Positions 11,469 through 24,998 of a DNA stretch of 64,000 nucleotides are shown here, piece by piece. This DNA is from Nymphaea colorata. Its lineage: Eukaryota; Streptophyta; Magnoliopsida; Nymphaeales; Nymphaeaceae. Below the pieces are notes generated by a model that was given only the letters and a program-made list of their open reading frames with translations, ran no database searches and was not told where the DNA came from. Position numbers and translations under genes: made by a program. Within the stretch, counting starts at the first letter, position 1. Each line of letters begins with the position of its first letter. The DNA lies in assembly GCF_008831285.2 (NCBI RefSeq), contig NC_045139.1, positions 3,818,704 to 3,882,703 on the forward strand. Reading direction: 5' to 3'.

Positions 11469-12629
11469 ATGGGTACCCCCGATTGCACCGATACCTCGAT
11501 CGGTTCGGTCGAACAAGTGGGTGTCGTGATAGATGTGGACGAGCCGAACGTCGCCCTGCCACCGCCGGAGAAGCGAACCCACGAAGAACTGCAGCGGATG
11601 GGGAGCGGGAGCATTGTCGTCGACCCGGAGCCCGGCGCCGAGGCCGACTCCATGCCGTCGACGAGGAAGCTCCCGTCTTCTCAATACAAGGGCGTGGTTC
11701 CCCAGCCCAATGGCCGGTGGGGGGCGCAGATATACGAGAAGCACCAGCGCGTCTGGCTAGGGACGTTCAACAAGGAGGGCGAGGCGGCGAAGGCCTACGA
11801 TATCGCCGCCGTGAAGTTCAGAGGGAAGGACGCGATCACCAACTTCAAGCCCCTGGCGGAGGACGACATAGAGTTCCTATTTCTCAGCTCCCACTCTAAG
11901 GCTGAGATAGTCGACATGCTCAGGAAGCACACCTACTATGATGAATTGAACCAGAGCAAGAAGAACAGGCTGATGATGTTGTCCAGTGATAAATCGGAGA
12001 GGTTTTTGACGTTTGATGTGTTGTCTGCACGTAAGATGGCGTTGGGCAGGGACGGTTTCCGGCTCAGGGAAGAAGACGAGACGGAGTTGCTTTTCGAGAA
12101 GGCCGTCACGCCGAGCGACGTCGGAAAATTGAACAGGTTGGTGATACCCAAGCAGCACGCCGAGAAATACTTTCCCATGGAGGTGGCGAGCTCGAGCGCA
12201 TGCAAGGGCGTGCTCCTGAATTTCGAAGACGAGAATGGCAAGGTGTGGAGGTTCCGGTACTCCTACTGGAACAGCAGCCAGAGCTACGTGCTCACCAAGG
12301 GGTGGAGCCGCTTCGTCAAGGAGAAGGGCCTCCGCGCCGGAGACACGGTGAGCTTCGCCCGCTCCAATGGATCCGACCGGCAGCTCTACATCGGTTGGAA
12401 GGCAAGGCCGACCGGAATGGCATCCGGAATCGTGCCTCCGGTCCACCCTCAGGTCAGAAGAGGATGCTTCCTGTGGCCGACGACGACGCCGGCCAGACCG
12501 GAGATTCAGTCTGAACCGTCCGTCCGGCTCTTCGGCGTCGACCTTCTCAAGACGCCGAGTCTTAGTTTGAAAAGGGGCGGCGAGTTGGATCTGATGAGCA
12601 GGGAGAGCTGTAAGAAGCAGTGCTGTTAG
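11469..12629 (+). CDS. RAV/TEMPRANILLO-type AP2-B3 transcription factor
   Basis: Intronless 386-residue protein with the full class I RAV architecture. The AP2 domain spans about residues 72-127 ([36 protein letters not shown]). The B3 domain spans about 207-313 ([44 protein letters not shown]). The B3-type repression motif RLFGV is at 353-357. Family members bind CAACA plus CACCTG bipartite sites in the nucleus and repress targets such as flowering-time genes; that role is family knowledge, not shown here. The start is the first ATG after a clean leader, and length is typical for the family. The N-terminal 60 residues are acidic and variable as expected. A GC-richer body than the flanks is normal for such a gene. 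The match covers the whole protein, so the identity is secure; assignment as a RAV1 or TEM ortholog is not. Confidence 0.95.
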   Translation: MGTPDCTDTSIGSVEQVGVVIDVDEPNVALPPPEKRTHEELQRMGSGSIVVDPEPGAEADSMPSTRKLPSSQYKGVVPQPNGRWGAQIYEKHQRVWLGTFNKEGEAAKAYDIAAVKFRGKDAITNFKPLAEDDIEFLFLSSHSKAEIVDMLRKHTYYDELNQSKKNRLMMLSSDKSERFLTFDVLSARKMALGRDGFRLREEDETELLFEKAVTPSDVGKLNRLVIPKQHAEKYFPMEVASSSACKGVLLNFEDENGKVWRFRYSYWNSSQSYVLTKGWSRFVKEKGLRAGDTVSFARSNGSDRQLYIGWKARPTGMASGIVPPVHPQVRRGCFLWPTTTPARPEIQSEPSVRLFGVDLLKTPSLSLKRGGELDLMSRESCKKQCC

Positions 12630-13260
12630 GGATCTGTAATTCTTTCTTTTTCCACGAGGGGGAACTGTATAATGCTCAACACAGTCCTTTTTCTTCTCTC
12701 TCTCTCTTTTTTTCCCAGTCATCTTCCTTTTGGGAGTACTGCAGTAGAATTAGCGCTTGTTTTTGCCTGCAAAGGTTTGTTTTATGTACATAATGGAAAT
12801 TTTTTTTCTGGTTGAGATGACAAAAGATGGTGATGTTTTAGATGTTAGTGCAATACCAATATGATGATCTTCTTGAGATGTTGCAATCATGGTGTGGTGA
12901 ACATTTACATTGAGTATGGTGCAGGAGAATATTAGTGGTGTGATTTTGTTATAAGATCCCACGAGATGATAGAGGAGAATACTTTTGGGGAAAGAAGAGG
13001 CAAAATTTTGTTGAATGAACACGAACGAAGGGGATATTGGCATCGTTTGCTTTTGCATCTTTTCTTGGTTTTCATCTTTAGTGTTCATCAGAGGACATGG
13101 AAACCCTAAAAGAGGATGTATCTGGTCTATGTTGAAATAAAGGACATGTCTTTTTCTTCCTTTTTCTGTCCTGTGGACAATCCTGCCAGCCATCTCAGAA
13201 AATAACAAGAGTACGGAGCTACTTGCTGAAGAACAAGAACAATTTTTCCATTTTTTTTTT
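12630..13260 (+). other. 3' flank / likely 3' UTR of the RAV-type gene
   Basis: Starts with a CT-rich stretch (TTCTTCTCTCTCTCTCTTTTTTTCCC, partly, 12690-12717). AATAAAGG near 13136 is a possible polyadenylation signal about 0.5 kb past the stop. The minus-strand open frame 12750-13208 has no recognisable domain and is probably incidental. Confidence 0.45.
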
Positions 13261-13451
13261 TTTTTACAAGTGTAGTAAATAATAGCAGCAATGAAAATTG
13301 CGGTCAGTGGGTTTTGCAGTACTTGCAGATATGCATATGGATATATATGTTAGATACGATGTTGGTGTTCTAATGGCACCTGAAAAAACGGGCCGGCCGC
13401 CGTTTCTCAGCAAAATGTTTGATCTGCTGCATGAAGCAGCGGCGTTATGAA

Positions 13452-13476
13452 CCGTCCATCAAGTTTAGATGGACGG
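13452..13476. repeat. Perfect 9-bp hairpin
   Basis: CCGTCCATC, loop AAGTTTA, GATGGACGG. Related hairpins with the same GTCCATC/GATGGAC theme occur upstream of the RLP4-like gene near 54475-54540, so this may be the core of a small dispersed fold-back element. Confidence 0.6.
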
Positions 13477-14259
13477 GCACCATTCTCAGTTTCGTGTTTT
13501 CAGCTTTGTGAGAAGACCATCCTCTCAGGATCGAGGGCTGATCTCCTTCTGCTGCTTCAGGCAATGGTCTGTATGATGAGTCACGTCACAAAGAATGACT
13601 CTTTTGTGAAATTAGTCTGAGAAACACAGAGATATGCATCGCCCTGGTCTCCAAATTTGAAATCCTTTTCGAAAGACTTTTCTTTCTTAATAAATTATTA
13701 GCAATTTGGCACGGACACAGCTCACTTGGGTGATGCAACGAAATATAGTCATGATTTTCTTTTATACAGACATAGCAACAACAAATCATGATATGTGCAG
13801 TTTATCATAAGAAATAGGATGAACCATCGGATATAAACCATCAGATAACAACCCTTTTAAATTAACAAAACCAAGGGGATGCTGACTTTTAGAGCAGTTT
13901 ATTTCGTTGGTTTTAGCATATTAGTTTTTAAACCATTTCAGTACTCCTTTGTTGAAAATAAAAGATTACAATAGTAAATTTGGTAGCTAAGCTCAGTAAT
14001 TATATATGCACATACACCAAAAGCTATTATACCAATGAAAATAAATTATTAGTAAACTGAAATCCAGGAGGCAAAGGTACCAACTTGATCTCTTTTTTCC
14101 TGTACCCTTTTTGAATGTCTACCCAAACTGCCAAACAGTTTGCTCCTCAGGTCAAGTAAACAAAACCCTAGTTTAACTTGAAAGTTTACCTTCTTGGTCT
14201 TTGACTTTTCTCCTCGGATGTATCTGTTCGTTGATCCTCTCTCTCTCTCTCTCCCTCTT

Positions 14260-14293
<34 letters not shown>

Positions 14294-15906
14294 ACATTGA
14301 GATACTGGCCTACTCTAGTGAAGGGGATGGCTATTAGTTTTTTCAACAATAACTGGGTCTTAAAAAACTATAAATAGGGCCTCCAGAATCCCTGCAAATG
14401 CACATGTGCATGCGTGTGTTTGGGAGCATGATGCTGTGTTGCTTGTGCAAGTGGGAACACAAGTTGATAGGCTTTGATGATGGCCGCGAGATGCTTCTTC
14501 TCCAGTGCTAGGCTGGAAATGCTTCTATTTGTTAGTTATTTTGAAAAAGCAAATGATATTTTTCATCTCTCGCACCATCGACGCAACCCCAATCTAAAAG
14601 CTTGCTCAACACATGAGCTTCAATTGTTTCCCTGGTTTTGACTTGGACAATGTCATTAAAGCACTTCCATCGGGAAGTCCTTAAAGTACTGTACCTCATT
14701 TGAGCATTTGAAATTTTGAATGGTATGTTTGCAATGTGAAACGATGGAAACCATTTCTGCGTTTGGTGGCTTCCATGTCCTTTCAAATAAGCGTTTTATT
14801 GGTGTTTGAATGACCAGAAAGTGGGAACGACTAGTTCTTATCATGGTCCTCTTCTTTCTTGTTCTTAAGCAATAATATTTGGTTTGTGTTTCATCCTGGG
14901 GGGAAAATGTTTCTCCCCATCTCTTTATTCACGAAGAAAGACTTAAGTTGGAAAATTTTTTGCGCATTGCTGTTTTCCTTTCTGAGTTATCTCCATATTT
15001 ATCCGCACAAGAATAACTTGTTGGAGTCCCACTTTCTGCTTTCTGAAGGAAAGATAAAGCCTAAATGTTGTTCGAAAAAGCTGCATGCCATCTTCTACTC
15101 TTCCTTTGTGATCATCTAATGCTTTTCCTTGGACGTGCTTAATTGGGTAATGGAAGATGAGACTAAAGGTATGCCTTTGTTTCCGGAACAAGAATTGAGC
15201 AATAAAGAATTCATGAGCCATTAATTGCAGAAAGCTACCAAGGGCTGCCTTCATTTAAGGAAGTCAAAAACCGTTTATTTCCATTAACTATACAAAAGTT
15301 GAAATTCTGAGTGTGGTTAGGAGAATATCCTTCCCTTGCAATAGGGTTTCCTTCCAATAGACAAGAGAGATCTTAACTGCCTAAGGTGCCGTCTACATAT
15401 TCTACAGTTTATTCAAGAGGCCAAAACAGTGTTTCCTTTTTAATTAATATGATCCTTTCAGAGTAAGATTTCATTGAATAAGAAGGAAGAAAGAGAATGA
15501 AAACAGTTGCTCTCTTTAATAATAATAAAAAAAAACATTTGTTTGTTAATGATTAAACTCCAGTTTGCGATAGAACATGGCCAAATCCGGAAGGTCATTA
15601 CTAATTATCTATCTGTCTTAATAAACAAGCGCTTGTTTGTTAATGACTTATGTTCAGCAGTAACGCTAATGGTTACTCCTGTCAAGTTAGAATCTATTTA
15701 GATCAGTGTTGCTGTATGTATGTTTGAATATCGGTACAAGACTAAAAGTTAATGTCTTGGAATCTAAACTAATCCCAAGAGGGGAAGGGCAGGTCTGATC
15801 AACATGATTTCCTTAACAAATGAGCTCTTGTTTCCAGCCCAGGATGGGCCGGCACAAATAGAAGAATCAAGGACCTGACTCCTTCATGCATGTTCCACTT
15901 AGCTTA
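13477..15906. other. Intergenic spacer with a CT/AT microsatellite
   Basis: No gene seen. A compound (CT)n-(AT)n microsatellite occupies 14237-14293. The open frames at 14532-14786, 14859-15119 and 14943-15254 overlap on opposite strands and show no family features. Confidence 0.5.
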
Positions 15907-16270
15907 GGGGATATAGCTTAGTCGGTAGAGTTCTGCTCCTGCAATTGGGATTATGGGTTGGATGTATAATTGTGTAGATGGCAATGATAATATCTTGAAC
16001 CGATGGCTCCCATTTCTAAGTAATAGTAGGGAATAGGACCCAAACCCAGGTTTCAGGATTTAAGCCAGGATGCCCACCCTTTCGTAGGTCCTCAGAGATA
16101 TAAAGGATGTACAGCATGATAGATCGTTTAAGAAATTTATTCTAGCATGAGAGAACTATACTTTTACAACGAAGCCTGTTCGAGATGAAGAATTCTTACC
16201 TGACTGTCAAGGACACCTTCCCGGACGAAGATCATAGAAGCTTTAGAAGAACTGTACATTAATTTGTTCA
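15907..16270 (+). pseudogene. Nuclear copy of plastid trnA-UGC (exon 1 and start of its group II intron)
   Basis: The first bases, GGGGATATAGCTTAGTCGGT, followed by AGAG and TGCAATTGGG, match the plastid trnA-UGC 5' exon (from memory: GGGGATATAGCTCAGTTGGT). The intron start follows in order: TTATGGGTTGGATGT, AATTGT, GGCAATGATAATATCTTG, GAACCGATGGCTC, TTTCTAAGTAATAGT, AGGACCCAAAC. Many differences are C-to-T or G-to-A, as expected for methylated nuclear DNA, and short blocks are deleted. Matching is strong to about 16045. Weaker intron-like blocks (TCAAGGACACCTTC, then CATAGAA) suggest it continues to about 16270. The tRNA is split from its 3' exon, so this is a dead plastid insertion (NUPT), not a functional nuclear tRNA. 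Confidence 0.8.
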
Positions 16271-17428
16271 ATCAACTAGTTTGACAATATAATAGGTCAA
16301 GAAGTTTAATTTATGCTGTTTAGCATGATTTTCAGTTTCTCAAGAAAATATCCTTTTTTAGTATTTTTTTATCTTTAGCTTATAATTATAGGGGATTAGC
16401 TTTTGTAATTTTCTTAATAAACTCTATATTTTCCGTAGAAACTGTCAAACATATAAGTGACTTAAGTAAACAACAGTCAATCTTGAAAGTTAGAATAAAA
16501 ATAAAGTTAGATAAAATGTATAAAACACGCAGTTTAGCTGTGGAGGGTAACATTGAAAACCAAAATCAGCCTTTCTCACATCTTTAATTGACAGTTTTCA
16601 TTCAAAACGTGGCTTTGATCAGAAAATCTGCAAAAGATAATGCACTTGCTTCAACCCATATGCAGAAAGTTGTCACGGAAATGGAAATTTTCTTTTTCTC
16701 TTAAATAGCATGTCAAGACGCAGTTGGACCTATTGATATGAATAAATAATTCATGTGATGTTGAAAAGTCATTATTTTCATGGGCTGAAAAAGATGTTAA
16801 CAATAATATCTCTCATTCTCGCCGACTAAAAATCACAAGTCCTCGCACACCCAAAATACAGGTCAGAGAACAAAAGTAAATCCAAAACTCATTTTCATAG
16901 CTTCAGGAATCTCAGCAGCAAATAAAATAACCCAAAAGGCACCTAATCTACGTCCCTAGTGTTACATGCTGGTGCAATTTTTAACTCATTATAAAGTGCT
17001 AAATATGACTAGAACTTTAACAGGTACAGGAATAATTGGAATTTGAATAACTAAAGACAAGACAAAGGCTTTCAGCAATAAGTTTCTCTGCCCATTAACT
17101 TTGAATCGTCAAAAAAAGAAAGGTGGGGCTTTGCTGATAGACCTTTTTCTTGATCAGTGTTTATGTGTAGATATTTATGTATGCATCTCTCTATGCACAT
17201 CATCATTCTACCAACGATGGCAGACATTTCAAACAATTAGTTGGCCCTACTTATCATTTTTAGCGCCATTTGTGATCCTTGCTGCTGGAAACTGGCCGGA
17301 AGATACCAACTAGTGGCGAGCATTAAAAAATTATTGCTGAAACGAGGGCAACAGAGACACCAGAAAGGCTAAATCTTCCCCGGCCCTATCTTCGGTGAAC
17401 ATGGTGTATTGATGTTGCCACTCCAACA

Positions 17429-17487
<59 letters not shown>

Positions 17488-18930
17488 CAATGTAGTGCCC
17501 ACTTGCAATCGCCCACAGTTGGATATGTGAACAGGAATCAAGCTTGTCTGCCTTGGGTGCTCATGTGAAGGAGGACTGAGATGAATTAAACAATTGAAAC
17601 TGAGTGAATGGATCAACACGTTCGATTGACCAGCAGACGATATGTGTACTGAGGAGGAAGTTGCAGAAATACGAAACGTGTCCGTGGAGAGTCTGTGGTT
17701 CAAAAACCAATTCATCTACAAATCCATGTGCATAGTTTTTTCAATATAGTACAGTTTTACGGGATGCCCACCGATTATCAGTCAAAGATCAATAACTACA
17801 TGGTGTCGTAACAACTAACAACGCAATATTGTACGCGTACTAGTTGTGGCCATTGATGCTGCGTTCTAGCTTTTGCTCATTAAAGATGACTATTTCATGG
17901 AAAGTGCTCCAAAACAGGAGAGAAAAGGAATTGAAGAAGCAGGACGGGATCAAATTCTGGTTTTTCGTTAAAACTATTCACACACGTCTGCTCATTTTTT
18001 GAGAGCAAATCGAGAAGCGGTTGTCGCACACTGGAACAGATGATGAAGTTCCACAGTTGGTGAGATTGGCAGTTTGGTTGCCTTATTCGATTCACGGAAG
18101 ATTCCATCTTACCAAAAACGAAAAGTTTTAGCAGGCTATTGTAGAGAGAGAGTACCCCGAGCCAAAGTACACGGAATGGCGAATATGGCAGCCATTAAAT
18201 TGTCCCTGCTTCTCCTTCTTTACATCTTTCTCATGTGCACATGCAAATACTGTCACATCTGATCTGTGTGCCTTCTAATGATTAATAACATCCTGCTTGA
18301 TCACCGTTTTAATTGCATAAATTACATAATTCGCGAGTTATGAAGTTGGCCTTATTAATCTTCAATATTTTTTTCCCCTAGAGCTAGCATTGAATGCAAA
18401 GCCAAATAATTAGATATTAGGAGTTCATAACACGATTTTAAACTGTTGAGTACCTCACAGCAACTATTCTGTACTACCAAATGCCCCCTTGTACTCCACA
18501 ATCCACATGTTGCTACGGTGACTAAAATGCGGTGTGAAGTGTGGGTCATCAATATGGTAGATGCCTATCTTATGATTTACATAATGGAAAATCAGTTAGG
18601 TCTATATCATTAGGTTGTCTTTTTTTTTTTTTCTTTGCCAATCGTATTATATATAAATGCTTTTTCATGGTCTGTTAAATTTTATTTCTCAAAGACTAAC
18701 CATGAGTCACTTCAGAATTGTGGTAGCCCTAATCCCTTCTACGTTTTTAAATACCTACAACAGAAATTTACCCACTAACTGATTAATATATAACTGGCAT
18801 AAACTTAGAAAAGCCTGTTTAACCCAATCAAACAAACTTAAAAGTTAAGATGAAAATCTTGTGGATATATGTCCTTAGATCTGTTATGCAAATTAATCAA
18901 ACTCAAGGAATCCTTATTCAAGTCTGCTAA
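16271..18930. other. Intergenic spacer with a long GA microsatellite
   Basis: No gene seen. A pure (GA)n run fills 17432-17487 and produces serine/leucine-rich artefact frames on the minus strand. The remaining sequence is AT-rich without recognisable repeats or domains. Confidence 0.5.
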
Positions 18931-18938
18931 AATCCAAC

Positions 18939-18940
18939 AG

Positions 18941-18972
<32 letters not shown>

Positions 18973-19021
18973 AGCCAGGATGCAATATATATATATATAT
19001 ATATATAAGCCAGGATGCAAA
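18939..19021. repeat. (CA)n-(TA)n microsatellite with duplicated linker
   Basis: A CA run passes into TA, then ATATAAGCCAGGATGCAA occurs twice (about 18968 and 19003) separated by a second TA run. The duplication links two microsatellite tracts, probably by slippage or unequal exchange. Confidence 0.8.
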
Positions 19022-19391
19022 CAGACGCGCATAGGGCGCTTACTATTGACCTCCTTCAATTTGAAGTTTCTTAAGCCAACCTCTAGCCTGACGTACGGAT
19101 ACTCTTGTTGCCTTATATGCAAACAAAAATATGATTCCCTTATCCTCTGTCACGTTTTGCAAATGTAATTAAGTATGCTTTTTAATATGCTCCGTAAACG
19201 TGACCTTAACTTTAAGTAAGTTTCAGTTCTTCAATTCCAAGAAACCGTATTAGTTTTTCAACAAGTAATTTTGTCCTTGTGAACACATTAAAAAAAATCT
19301 TCAACCTGCTCTACGCAATTGATATTTAATAGCAAGCACAGCCGTGGCAGTACAATTTATAAGCCAACTCATATTCTTGAAGATTATAGGA

Positions 19392-19436
<45 letters not shown>

Positions 19437-20863
19437 ATGAAGTCCTTGTCTCTTGATGTAAACTACTTGTATGATTATTTTAGTGTAAAAACTGGTTTCC
19501 CAGTGAACATATAAGAAACGTCATACGTAGTTTTCCCCATCAGAAATGCATATCTATCATGCTCTGTTTTTGAAGTTTGCCTTCGACCTTCCAACCAAAG
19601 GCCCATTGTAGACAGTGTTAGCCAAAGTTCAAGGAGTTCCGCTAGTGCCCAACAGGCATATCACATATGCAACGAAACACTACCCTCAGATATCAAAAAG
19701 ATCAATAATAGAACCCTACACATGCAGCTTTTTACTAAAGTTTACCGCTAGGAATGTTAAACAAGCTATCTCCACCAAGTGAAAAGTTCCATTTTTAATG
19801 TTCAAGGTGCAGTTATTATGGATTTGCGTTGGAAATTCGACCAGCCAAATGGTCCCATTTTCTTCCGAATGTGTTCACCCATTCAACACTGTTGCTGCAC
19901 CACTGTCCCCAAATGTGATGTTTTGGCATTCCATCTTGTTTCTTTGTCATATCTGAAGCCTATAGTTTATGAAACTAGAAGTTTTTATTGTCTAATTGTT
20001 CTTGATAACCAAGTTGCCGGAAAAAACTTCTGGCAGTACGTTGAATATTCGATCGTTTTAAACAGGAAATAAATGAATCCTTCACCCATTCAACAACACT
20101 GATCCTGCACTATTGTTCCCGTAGGTGATGTTCCAGCATTCATTTTTGTTTATCGATGCCATCTAAGGCCTATCGTTTCTGAAACTAAAAAGAACTTTAT
20201 TAATTTTTAATAGTTATTGATAACTAAGTTGTCCAAAAAACTTCTCAGAGAATATATGTTGAATAATTTTAAACAGAAAGCAAAATAACTCTATGCGTGG
20301 CATAGTTTCTTGTGGACCCTTGTAATTTATAGGCATTCATGCAACAACTTGTGGGTTCCAAATAAAAGAACAAGTCAATAGAAATATCACAGGCAGCCTT
20401 TATTAGGTCTGTAAAATTGCAATAAAACAAACTTCACAATTAGAAGGCCATCTGTAGTTCCACAATTGCTGTCACTAATACTATCGACTTAGGGACATCA
20501 CCGATGTCAATGTTACTAGTGATAACTGTCTGTCAATGCACCTGTCACTGAAAGGCATACTACCAATGATGAACCATTGACTTCAATTACTAAGTATGGA
20601 TTTGGTATGGTTTAATTGGGACTACCTTTTCTTTATAAATATATAGAAATAGAGGAATCGAAATCAGCCATCTACTTTTGTAGCCGGATGGTAATTTTCA
20701 TATTTTGTGTCCCTAAAAACCATCGTAAAAAGTGCATTTCATTGTATTCCACTAAAAGCCATAGTCAAGCAACTGGTTACCATAATTATACTTTTTTGTG
20801 ACAGCTTTTAACAACATAAAATAGAAATAACCATCTGGTCACAAAGGTAAGAGAGGCTACTTT

Positions 20864-20866
<3 letters not shown>
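19022..20866. other. Intergenic spacer
   Basis: No gene seen. A (CT)n run lies at 19395-19433. Around 19880-20020 and 20085-20260 there is an imperfect direct duplication with shared landmarks CCCATTCAAC, GATGTT, GCATTC, AAGGCCTAT or AAGCCTATAG, GAAACTA and GATAAC; the unit is roughly 215 bp. The open frame 19779-20072 lies in the first unit and has no known domain. Confidence 0.5.
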
Positions 20867-20931
<65 letters not shown>

Positions 20932-21087
20932 CAACTTGTTTTTTCTCCCCCACTTCTCTCTCTCTCTCTCTCACCATATATATATATATATATATATATT
21001 CCAACTTGTTTTTCTCCCCCACTTTTCTCTCTCTTTCTCTCTCATATTCCTTCTCTCTACCCCTCAAAGGAACCTGAATAATGAAGT

Positions 21088-21143
<56 letters not shown>
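20867..21143. repeat. Compound AT/CT microsatellite with a duplicated linker
   Basis: A TA run of about 60 bp is followed by two near-copies of CAACTTGTTTTTCTCCCCCAC plus a CT run and a TA run (about 20931 and 21002), then a further CT run and TA run to 21143. The open frames on both strands here translate as IY, RE or LS repeats and are artefacts. Confidence 0.85.
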
Positions 21144-21145
<2 letters not shown>

Positions 21146-24100
21146 AACAATAAAGCTAGACATTGAATGCACGTAGCCGTACAAATATGACCAAACCGAA
21201 AAGTTCGGATGTGAAGATAAAAGAACAGGGCCCAAGATTGTTTGGCAGTACAACTTGCAGGAAGCTAGAAATACTTGGTATTGCACCATCTTCCAGTTGG
21301 GTATGTTAACATCAATTAGGTATCAGAACTTGGAATGAAGGACGGCAGCTAACTAAAAACCTACTGCTCTACAGTCAAAATAGAACAAAGGGACATGATA
21401 TTCAGATTTAACGGCTAGTTGTATTGTCCCACAGGATGGTATCCTGAAAAAAACTGCATGTGGTTTTAAGCATCTATCCCACTTGCTTTTTCTAAAGAAG
21501 AAACTTTCTATCTGAATCCGAACATGGTCTAAGGTATGTAGGTTTGGTGTTCATTCGGGGAAATGTGGACGACCAACATTCTTAAGGCATTAGTATCACT
21601 AACTTCTGATAAGAATAGGTGTGGTTTCATCTCATATTTTTTCCATCATTGCCCTTTTTTGGTAACGTTGATTCGCTTTTAAGTTTGGTTTTTCCTTTGT
21701 TTAGCTTCATTTTCCCGATTATCAGTGGTGCATAAAACCTTGAGTGAAACTCGGGCACTTAAGGATCAATCTTAAGTAAAAACTTGGGGAATTCTCATGG
21801 GAAAATCTCGGGTGTCTACGTTAAGATTCTCAGCCACCATGTTTTTTAGAATCTGCATCCAAGAACTAATTGAGCAACTTATGCTGTAATGTCAGACTCC
21901 ATCTTAAGCATTTATATAGATAGCGAAACCTTTCAACTCTTTTCACGATATCAGAAACCTTGTCAGATTTTCCAACAGTAATTGCTAACCGGCTTTGTCA
22001 GTGTTGTATCTAGCTCCTGTCCCCTGGTCCTAGGTTCTCTCTGAAGCCAAGAAAAGAAGCCAATAGTTAGTTGATCTGAAAAGAAGATATCCATAGCATC
22101 AAGCCATCGAAAACGAGCTACTGAAAGTCCTCTTTCCTTTTTCGTGCTTGATGTCTAAACTCAGAATTCCTAACCAGGTGGGTAGAGTTCATGTTGGTGA
22201 AATCTGATAAAAATGATTTTCTAATCCAAGAATTGTTGAGGATTTAGCTTCTCCAGTAGCATCCCTTTTTCAACAAATGACAACGGTTTGATCGAACATT
22301 CAGCCACATAAAAGTCACAGTTCCCACCTATCAGTTCACTCTTTTCTGTCATTCAATTATTGAAGGCCTAGGGGTTCATCCGTTGCAATTGGTTTGATCT
22401 GTGAGTCAGAATTACTGAAACCTAATAAATAACATGTCCGTAAATTTCTTTATTCCTAGAAAAGGGCAAAAGAATCAAAGCACACTTTTGTTTGTCTAGT
22501 GCAAGTTGCGCAAGTTGAGAAATTATGTTGACACAAAAAGCGCTGCTGCTAGGCTGGAAAAAGCAAGGCATCTCTTCGTTTTCTCTGTCATGCTTTTGCA
22601 GCTTCATCAAAAAAATTAAATTTTCTTCAGTGATGCGCGCTGGTACCTCCTAAATAGTCAGGACAAATCATTGAATGGCTCTGGCAAGTGGTCGGATGTG
22701 AATCAGATCCCCTTTACGCCAAGGATGATATCTCCGCCATGCCCTGTGATGGATTCATCATCTCATGTGTCCATGCACTCATTTATTATGGCTGCCAGAC
22801 CTTCCTCCTCCAAAAAGGAAAGTGACGCATGTTTTGATGCTAGACTCAATGGCTCTACCAGGTATAGGATGGGGCCATGTCAGACATGTTCTCTCCGGCA
22901 ATTTTCAGGCAAATCTATGTGTGAAAACAAAGGGAATCATGTATTAATAGTAAAAAAAATACCATGGATGGTGCTTTGGAGATGTTGTCATCTATACAGA
23001 CTATACTGTTGCTAACATGTTGTCATCTATACTGGATTTCCATTTATACTGTTTTGTTCTCAAGAACTTCCAAAGTAAGAAAATTTTTGTCCCCTGCGCA
23101 CGCAAACATATACTCAGAGAGAGACTGGGGAATCACGTTACGTCCAAAGACGGATAGACCCCGTTATGTATATGGTCTCACATGCTACCTGCACCATTGT
23201 CTCTAAAGTTAGTTCATGTTATTCATTTGGCAGGAAAAATATGTTAGATTGGGAAACTTTTACGGTGTCTTCTATATGAAGTGAGAGAGGTGTGACTTCC
23301 CATGGTGTTTTCTAACCTTGTAAATGTGTTCTTACCATTGATTTATGAGGGAAAATATGTTAAATGAGACAGTTTCCATGCTTAGATATGTGCAGTTAAG
23401 AACAAGACCGCTTGAAAGTCCTGCCAAAAGGGGTGAACTCCGGTGATCGCCGACTACAGCACGATCCAAAGTTAGCACCATAGCCAAGCTGAGGGTGAAA
23501 AGAGGTAGGCGAGTGCTTTGCTTGGACAAAGAAGATTTCATGTCCACTAAAGTTGTAGTTAAATTTGGGATGTTCAATACATTATGGTTGATTCACGGCG
23601 AATCATTATATCAGGAACTCTGCAATTATGAATCATTTTATGTGGGTGCTCTAGCCTTCCCTTTGGGTTCTGTCAGATACTTGGAGCTGATTTATTCACA
23701 GTCCAAAGACATGGTTTCTCGTGTTTCTATGGAATTAATGGTGGCAGTGAAAATTGCAAAATCATATTTGCTGATTTAAAATAGTTGTGTTTGATTCCCA
23801 TCCCGGGAACGTGCTGAACACCTCGTGATGCTGTTCGGTCGAGCCCGAGTGGGGTGTCCATTCCTCAACCTTCGACATCCCAAGTTTAAGATCTAAGAGG
23901 GCATTTGATAAGAAGAATGTGTTTGTGAATTACATGTTACTAAGACACTGGGCTCTTGTTTGATAAAACATGGCGTGATTATCTCACATTTAATTATTGG
24001 ATTCAGGAACAACATTTATAAACATTGAGAACAATATTTGAATTGTTTTTCCCACAAAGGGTCATTTAGGGCTCCGAAGTCCGATATGTTGGTCATCAAG

Positions 24101-24515
24101 ACTGATCATTTATTGAGCAATTTTAATCAAAGCCTAACTTTCACAAATAACTTCAGAAATTTACCTTTTTTTATCAATTCTCTCAAAAGCGCCATTTTTG
24201 CTGAAATTGATAAATAAGAACTGAATATGATCTATCATTACCACTCTGACTTGATTTAGCAGTAAAACAATTGAAAATTTTTAAAGTTATTAGAACAATT
24301 CTAAAGAAATCATATTCTAAAGAATGGCTTTGGTCAGTGTTATTAGAACTGGTCCGAATCAGAATCAACTGGGTGGCTGATTCAAGAGTGGCTAGTGTGA
24401 ACTCCTAACTGTTGTTTTTAATGTTTTAAGAAAAATTTAGTAGTATGGTCTTCTAAAATTTTAAATCCAAACTCCTATAATGCATGGGGCTGAGTGTGTG
24501 AGACATGCGTGGAAG
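21144..24515. other. Intergenic spacer, no confident gene
   Basis: Two weakly protein-like frames overlap at 22671-23015 and 22765-22947 (the second contains LPDLPPPKRKVTHVLMLDS), but they conflict with each other and match no family I know. Near 23785-23880 a box-B-like GTTTGATTCCC without a box A may be a SINE remnant. Nothing else stands out. Confidence 0.4.

Positions 24516-24998
<483 letters not shown>

Noticed and set aside
11877-12722. 281-codon minus-strand frame opposite the RAV-type gene
   Set aside because: Shadow of the GC-rich B3 region; the opposite strand encodes the complete AP2-B3 protein.
15907-15980. Functional nuclear tRNA-Ala
   Set aside because: Only the 5' half of the tRNA is present and it continues into plastid intron sequence.
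20786-21289. 167-codon minus-strand frame with RERERE and IYIYIY runs
   Set aside because: Translation of AT and CT microsatellites, not a protein.
22671-23015. 114-codon plus-strand frame, Ser/Cys-rich
   Set aside because: Overlaps a second frame of similar quality, and no family, splice context or start environment supports either.
23780-23880. Possible further SINE (GTTTGATTCCC box B-like)
   Set aside because: No box A at a suitable distance and no resemblance to the body of the 40593 SINE.
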